The position numbers and the translations under genes are program-made. The notes under the pieces were generated by a model. That model searched no databases and had not been told where the DNA came from. It worked only from the letters and a program-made list of their open reading frames with translations. A stretch of 38,952 nucleotides of DNA. Source: CAWELS01 sp964468205 (lineage in GTDB: Bacteria > Acidobacteriota > Terriglobia > Bryobacterales > Bryobacteraceae). The stretch's first letter is position 1. Every line of letters starts with the position of its first letter. This document shows, in pieces, positions 34,571 through 38,952 of this stretch. The stretch is from contig CAYXVG010000061.1 of NCBI GenBank assembly GCA_964468205.1, forward strand, positions 1-38,952, written 5' to 3'.

Positions 34571-34738
34571 GTCGTTAAGTGTGACACGGTCGAAGCGCGC
34601 GACGTGAAGCCTGGCGACCGCTACGATAAGGAAGCCGAGATCATAGAAGGGATCAACGAAGGCGAAACGGTCGCCACCATCAACGTGGACCGCCTGGACA
34701 CCGGCGTCCAGGTTCGTGTGACCCGCTCGGCGAACTGA
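34571..34738 (+). pseudogene. C-terminal remnant of an RND/HlyD membrane-fusion protein (tentative)
   Basis: In a different plus-strand frame from the ABC remnant, about 55 codons end with KEAEIIEGINEGETVATINVD and DTGVQVRVT before a TGA at 34736-34738. This pattern, GINEGETV followed by a short loop and a strand ending in RVT, is typical of the C-terminus of efflux membrane-fusion proteins. It directly abuts the ABC-ATPase remnant, so two unrelated tails appear joined by a deletion. The match is short and unverified. Confidence 0.45.
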
Positions 34739-34823
34739 ACCCCGGATCGCCGCATCGTCCGCGGACTGTCGCCGCGAAGTCACGCCGGGCCAGACCGAGT
34801 CGGCAAGGCCGAACACGCACAGA

Positions 34824-34861
34824 AGAGAAAAACGAGGACGCCCCGCCGTTGGAGCGTCCTC
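34824..34861 (-). terminator. Intrinsic terminator after the TonB-dependent receptor
   Basis: On the minus strand, the arms GAGGACGCTCC and GGGGCGTCCTC (one mismatch) surround a short AACGGC-type loop and are followed by GTTTTTCTC. It lies about 50 bp beyond the receptor stop codon. Confidence 0.8.
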
Positions 34862-34910
34862 GCCGTCTTCAGGCCCATCGCGCGCCACTCTGTGACCGCT
34901 TGCGCAGTCC

Positions 34911-37900
34911 TCAGAATTGCAGCCGTGCGCCCAACTGGATAAAGCGGGCGTCCTGAGCGACCGTGTTGTACTGGCCGAAAGTGGACGCCGTGATTATGCG
35001 TGAGATCTCCTGGAACGACGTGTTGTTGAACACGTTGTAGAACTCCGCGCGAATCTGGAACTTCAGCCGTTCCATAATCGTGAAGCTCTTGTAGATGTTC
35101 CAGTCGAAGTTCCGCTCCCCGTTGAGACGCAGCACGTTCCGGCCGAGACCGCCGAAGTTGCCCAGCAGTGGCTGCGACAGCCCCAGACTCTCGGCATAGG
35201 CGGAGTAGCGCTGCACCGGATCGCTGTTCAGACCGGACGGAGCGCCCGCCGAGCCCGCTGGCTTCGGATCGAGGTTGACCGGCCCGGCTGCGTTCGGACG
35301 GATTTGCCCACCGCCGCCGACCACCGTCAGGGGACTCAAACCGCGGCGGCTGCCGGCGTCGAGGGTGACCGGGTAGCCCGAGCGGAAGCTTGCGATGCCG
35401 GCGAAGCCCCATCCGCTGAGAGCGCCCCGTAGGAACCAGTTCGACGAACTCTGGAACCACTGCGGTTCCCATACGTGCGTGATCACGAAGCGATGACGTA
35501 GGTCGAACTGAGACGCGGCCCGGTTGTTGCTGTTGTCGCGAGGATTCTGCTGGTTGGACGAGTCGTTGATCAGCACGCCAAGCACATCGGAGCCATCATC
35601 AATCGACTTGCCGAAGGTGTAGTTGGCGCTTAGCGTAAAGGTAGAGCCGATCCGCGACTGTCCTTCCAACTGCAATCCGTGGTAATTCGAGTTGGCCGAG
35701 CTGTCCACGTAAACGATCGAGTTGTAGCGCCCGTCGATCCGGTTGCTCACCCGGGTGGCGCCGCCATTCTGTCCCTGGAAGGCCGTGCGGAAATCGGCGA
35801 GGCGCGCCGTTTCGTCCTCGATGCTGACGGCCGGGGCTGGCGGCGCGGCGATCAGGTTCAGGTCGCGGGAGCGCTGCAGGAAGTTGCCCTTCGTGCCCAC
35901 ATAGCTCGCCTTCCAGACGACTCCAAACTGTTCTCTCTGGACGCCGAGGTTCCACTGGTGGACTTGAGGATTGCGGAGGCCCTGGTCGATGGCGGGTGAG
36001 ATGGATCCGAAGTTCAGCACGGTCGTGGAGAGTGCGCCCACCTGCGCGGCGGTTTCCTGCTGGATGCGGGCCGTGCCCGCGACGATGTTGGCATACGAGT
36101 TATCGCCGCTGAAACTGGCTTGGCCCGACTGCACGCCGGCCACGATAAACGGCGGCAGGAACCGCTGGTTCGTGATCGGGTTCAGAAAGATGAAGTCGTA
36201 GGCGATGCCATATCCGCCCCTGACCACCGTCTTGCCAGTAGCCCCCACGTTCCAGGCGAAACCGACGCGCGGCGCCCAGTTGTAGTTGCTCTGGAACGAC
36301 GGCTGGCCTTGTTCGAGCAGGCCGAATGGGCCCGAGCCCGCCGCTCCGTGCGCGGTCTGATTGTTCAGGTTGAGATTGGAGATGATCCCGTTCTTCTCGT
36401 TCGGACCGCCGGCCCATTCGAGGCGAATTCCCAGGTTGAGGGTGAAGCTCCGGCTGACTTTCCAGTCGTCCTGCGCGAACGCAAAGAAGTTCTTCACACG
36501 GTTTTCACGCACGGAACTGCCGAAGCGCTGCTGGAAGACGGCGGGCGAGCCAGTCTGGAAGTCCGCGAAGCTAGCGAAGTCCAACAGCGGCCGCTGCACG
36601 GCGTCAAAGAAGCTGTCCGCTTCCAGGTAGTAGTACTCGCCTCCTACCTTAAAGCTGTGGCTGCCGTGTACGAACGAGAAGTTGTCGTTGAACTGATAGG
36701 TCCGCTGTTCGCGTCCTTGCGGGAGACCTTCCCACACGCCGAAGCGGTCCACCGAGCCATCCTGGAACCGGATGCGGGGTCCGATCGGATAAGGCGTATC
36801 GACCGGGAAGCCAGCGTCGCTCTGCCCGAAGCCGAACCGAAACTCGTTGACGGCCGTGGCGCCGAACACATGAGTGTGTGCCGCAGTAGCTTGGCGAGGT
36901 CGCCCCTGGCTTGTCGCGCCGAACCCCGGCAGGTTGGTTTGGATAAACGTCAGGCCGGAACTGGCGCTGATGTTGTCCGCCTGGCTATAGCGCATCCAAA
37001 GGGTGTCGCGGCTCGAGAGATTGATATCGCCCCGAATCGAATACTGCCAAAAGTCGGTCTTGTTCGGAGCCGCGGTCGTGATCTGCCCGGACGGGGAAGT
37101 TGGGATCTGGTACTGCTCAAACAAGCCCCGGGAAGTCGGATCGGTGATTCCCGCCGCCTCTTCCGGCGTCGGGACCCTGGCAACGCGGGTGGCCCCGGCG
37201 CCCCGGAGCTTGGTCCCCTGATAGTCGGTAAACCAGAACACCTTGTTGCGGCCGTTGAACACCTTCGGTATCAGGACCGGCCCGCCGAGAGACCATCCAT
37301 ACTCGTTGCGGCGCTGAATGGCCGCGTTGCCCGTCGCGTCGAAAAACGGACGGGCGTTCAGCTTGTCGTTACGGAAATACTCGAACAGTTCGCCCCGCAG
37401 CTCGTTGGAGCCGTTCTTCGTGAGGTAGAAAACTTGGGCGCTCGAATTGCGGCCATACTCCGCGGTGAAGTTGTTGGTGATGACCTTCACCTCTTTGATC
37501 GAGCTGAAGTTCAGCGGATTGAGTGTACCGCCGGTTCCCGTCACCGAGACGTCGGTCGCCGTAATACCGTCCACAGTGATGTTGTTGCCTCGTCCGCGAC
37601 CGCCGTTCGAGTTGAAGCTCCCCGAACCGAGAAAAGGGTTGTTGGCGGAGACGGGCGCTACTCCGGGCGCCGTCAGCGCAAACAGGTTCGGATTTCGCGC
37701 CACCGGGATATCTTGAACCGCCTCGCCCACCACGGCCGTTTGAATCTGGGCGTTCTCCGTGTCCAGAAGCGTGACCGCGTCCGTTACGGTAACGACTTCC
37801 GTCAATTGGCCGACTTCCAGCCCTAACTGAACATTCGCGACTTCCCCGGCCCGGACCTCCGCTTGGGTAACTGTGGCGCTGAAACCTTCGGCCTCCGCGC

Positions 37901-38132
37901 GAACCTCGTACTGGCCGATCTGAAGCAGACTGAACGTGAATCGCCCCTCTTCATTGACAGGCTGCTCGCGCGTCACTCCGGTCTCAAGGTTCTTAAGAAT
38001 CACCTTTCCCTGAATGACCGCAGCTCCGCTCGAATCCGTGATCACGCCGCGCAGTTCGCCCGTGATCTGGCCAAATGAAAGTGTCGCCACAAACGACAGT
38101 AAAATCAATGTTACGCAATGGTAGATGCGCAT
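34911..38132 (-). CDS. TonB-dependent receptor, Oar-like, with carboxypeptidase-regulatory domain
   Basis: The 1073-aa outer-membrane protein has a signal peptide (hydrophobic residues up to SFGQ), an N-terminal CarboxypepD regulatory-like beta-sandwich (about residues 22-110: GELRGVITDSSGAAV, RFTFSLLQIGQYEVRAEAEGF), a plug domain (about 110-250, with VDGITATDVS and IKEVKVITNNFTAEYGRNS) and a long beta-barrel ending in a strand that terminates in Phe (LGARLQF). The Oar family is large in Acidobacteria and imports, or binds, unknown large substrates. No TonB box was identified with confidence. GGAGG lies 6 nt before the ATG at 38132; an in-frame TTG directly upstream is not preferred. It has a terminator downstream. 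Confidence 0.93.
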   Translation of the reverse strand: MRIYHCVTLILLSFVATLSFGQITGELRGVITDSSGAAVIQGKVILKNLETGVTREQPVNEEGRFTFSLLQIGQYEVRAEAEGFSATVTQAEVRAGEVANVQLGLEVGQLTEVVTVTDAVTLLDTENAQIQTAVVGEAVQDIPVARNPNLFALTAPGVAPVSANNPFLGSGSFNSNGGRGRGNNITVDGITATDVSVTGTGGTLNPLNFSSIKEVKVITNNFTAEYGRNSSAQVFYLTKNGSNELRGELFEYFRNDKLNARPFFDATGNAAIQRRNEYGWSLGGPVLIPKVFNGRNKVFWFTDYQGTKLRGAGATRVARVPTPEEAAGITDPTSRGLFEQYQIPTSPSGQITTAAPNKTDFWQYSIRGDINLSSRDTLWMRYSQADNISASSGLTFIQTNLPGFGATSQGRPRQATAAHTHVFGATAVNEFRFGFGQSDAGFPVDTPYPIGPRIRFQDGSVDRFGVWEGLPQGREQRTYQFNDNFSFVHGSHSFKVGGEYYYLEADSFFDAVQRPLLDFASFADFQTGSPAVFQQRFGSSVRENRVKNFFAFAQDDWKVSRSFTLNLGIRLEWAGGPNEKNGIISNLNLNNQTAHGAAGSGPFGLLEQGQPSFQSNYNWAPRVGFAWNVGATGKTVVRGGYGIAYDFIFLNPITNQRFLPPFIVAGVQSGQASFSGDNSYANIVAGTARIQQETAAQVGALSTTVLNFGSISPAIDQGLRNPQVHQWNLGVQREQFGVVWKASYVGTKGNFLQRSRDLNLIAAPPAPAVSIEDETARLADFRTAFQGQNGGATRVSNRIDGRYNSIVYVDSSANSNYHGLQLEGQSRIGSTFTLSANYTFGKSIDDGSDVLGVLINDSSNQQNPRDNSNNRAASQFDLRHRFVITHVWEPQWFQSSSNWFLRGALSGWGFAGIASFRSGYPVTLDAGSRRGLSPLTVVGGGGQIRPNAAGPVNLDPKPAGSAGAPSGLNSDPVQRYSAYAESLGLSQPLLGNFGGLGRNVLRLNGERNFDWNIYKSFTIMERLKFQIRAEFYNVFNNTSFQEISRIITASTFGQYNTVAQDARFIQLGARLQF

Positions 38133-38470
38133 CAATAACCTCCGCTAGTAAGTTCACTCCTGCAGCGATTCACTCGCTTGAGCGGCGCACTCAAACTCTG
38201 CACGGGTTCCGCACCCCGCTCAGTGTATTCTGGTGTTTAATGCTCTGACTTGGCTGAAGCTGACAGCGAGAAAATGATCGTCCCGGACGCCTTGGGGAGT
38301 TCCGGGCCTGCGATTCGTGTGTTATGCGGTGGGCTAACGAGGCACCGCTCACACCGAATGAAGCAAGCCAAAGGATAGCACGAAACATGGATATTCGGTT
38401 ACGAAAATCATCAAGAACTTCTACAATCTTCCAATAAGGTTATGTCGATGTATTTACTGGACATACTCAG
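38133..38470. other. Upstream region of the TonB-dependent receptor gene
   Basis: It should contain the receptor promoter, on the minus strand. Bases 38390-38470 are AT-rich relative to the rest of the window and are the likely promoter zone. No unambiguous hexamers, operators or small gene were found. Confidence 0.3.
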
Positions 38471-38877
38471 GCTATCGCGTCTTCATCCGCCGACCCAGCT
38501 TGCCCGTGGATGACCCGCCCGCCACCCGTCGCCTTCCCGCCTGCTCCTTCGAAAATGCCCGCCGGCCAACTCGCGCCGATTCAATAGCCTGCCGTGTTGG
38601 CAGGCCAGAAGAATCGACCACTCTTGGCGCCACGGGCCAGTTCTCATCCCCCCGTTGTGGCGCCCACGCCATGGAGCATCCTTTTCCGCCGCTTTTCGCC
38701 ATTGTTTTCAACCACCTCACCCCCTCCCCTAAACCGGCGCCACCCTCCGCCGTGGTATAACCACGATCGGAATGCGACCTCCGGCCCCCGATGGCCGGCG
38801 ACCGCAGAACCAGCGATCCCACCCACTTCGCCGCCTGCGGACGGCGCGCCGCGCTGCGATGACGCACGGGGGTGAAC
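38471..38877. other. Pyrimidine-rich segment without a recognisable gene
   Basis: The plus strand is markedly C- and T-rich, with CCCCTCCCC-like blocks near 38720-38745. A perfect 7-bp hairpin (GCCTGCC/GGCAGGC, loop GTGTT) lies at 38587-38605. Frames are open by composition alone; none gives a recognisable protein. Confidence 0.35.
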
Positions 38878-38952
38878 CGGGCCGCCTTTCCGGCACGTCG
38901 TCGCGGATTCCCCGCGGGAACGAGTTGTACCCGGTCGTGCGGATCTCGTGGG
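38878..38952 (-). pseudogene. Partial second copy of the dCMP deaminase gene at the window edge
   Basis: Bases 38884-38952 repeat 34099-34167 with 68 of 69 identities; the single difference (38897 versus 34112) is synonymous in an Asp codon. The copy starts in residue 46 of the deaminase at the window edge, where more may continue outside. Toward lower coordinates it loses 6 bp relative to the first copy (residues T69-R70), matches a few more bases, and then diverges. The zinc-binding motifs (HAE and PCxxC) are not found in the downstream sequence, so within this window it is truncated. Confidence 0.75.

Noticed and set aside
36120..37826. 568-codon plus-strand frame antisense to the TonB-dependent receptor
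   Set aside because: It is a shadow of the receptor coding strand; it has no recognisable domain and no start context.
38472..38867. 131-codon minus-strand frame in the pyrimidine-rich block
   Set aside because: Its composition is explained by base skew, and it has no domain or ribosome binding site.

Overview
The window looks like chromosomal DNA from a GC-rich member of the Acidobacteria, most likely the Solibacter/Bryobacter group. This is inferred from gene content: an Oar-like TonB-dependent receptor with an N-terminal carboxypeptidase-regulatory domain, a PEP-CTERM-like surface protein, a lipoprotein sulfatase, a PQQ-type beta-propeller protein, several Gfo/Idh/MocA oxidoreductases, a GHL6-type glycosidase, and core genes (ftsY, ribD, ribE, metX, metW, glgB). 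No tRNA, rRNA, CRISPR array, insertion sequence or prophage was recognised.

Layout. 1-1833: an unknown membrane-anchored protein and about 800 bp without a convincing gene. 1834-6107: an exported nucleoside hydrolase convergent with a translationally coupled Lhr-type helicase and PdeM phosphoesterase pair (DNA repair). 6331-13238: PQQ-propeller protein, an atypical Gfo/Idh protein, glycogen branching enzyme, then adenosine deaminase followed by an ADP-ribosylglycohydrolase gene broken by a one-base frameshift. 13284-17987: sulfatase lipoprotein, lytic-transglycosylase-like protein, and the coupled metX-metW methionine pair. 18024-22744: Tat-type Gfo/Idh protein, an AmmeMemoRadiSam radical-SAM enzyme with an Rrf2 regulator and a 7Fe ferredoxin, an MBL-fold hydrolase and a glycine-rich RRM protein. 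22990-28050: a same-strand set of exported SGNH hydrolase, esterase and GHL6-type glycosidase that resembles a polysaccharide-processing locus, preceded by a PEP-CTERM-like protein. 28364-31140: ftsY, ribD, ribE. 31144-33306: RhaT-family sugar transporter with a Gfo/Idh oxidoreductase, probably sugar uptake and oxidation.

33400-38952 is the irregular part. An intact dCMP deaminase and an intact TonB-dependent receptor sit among gene remnants: the C-terminal end of another outer-membrane receptor, an ABC-transporter ATPase fragment that has lost its Walker A motif, what looks like the tail of an efflux membrane-fusion protein, and, at the right edge, a second partial copy of the dCMP deaminase gene as a direct repeat 4785 bp away. 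This points to repeated recombination and gene decay around the receptor, or to a repeat at an assembly boundary. I do not see a clear undescribed multi-gene system. The strongest leads are the duplicated deaminase segment with its remnants, the ADP-ribosylglycohydrolase frameshift, the EKP-lacking Gfo/Idh protein, and the radical-SAM/Rrf2/ferredoxin neighbourhood.
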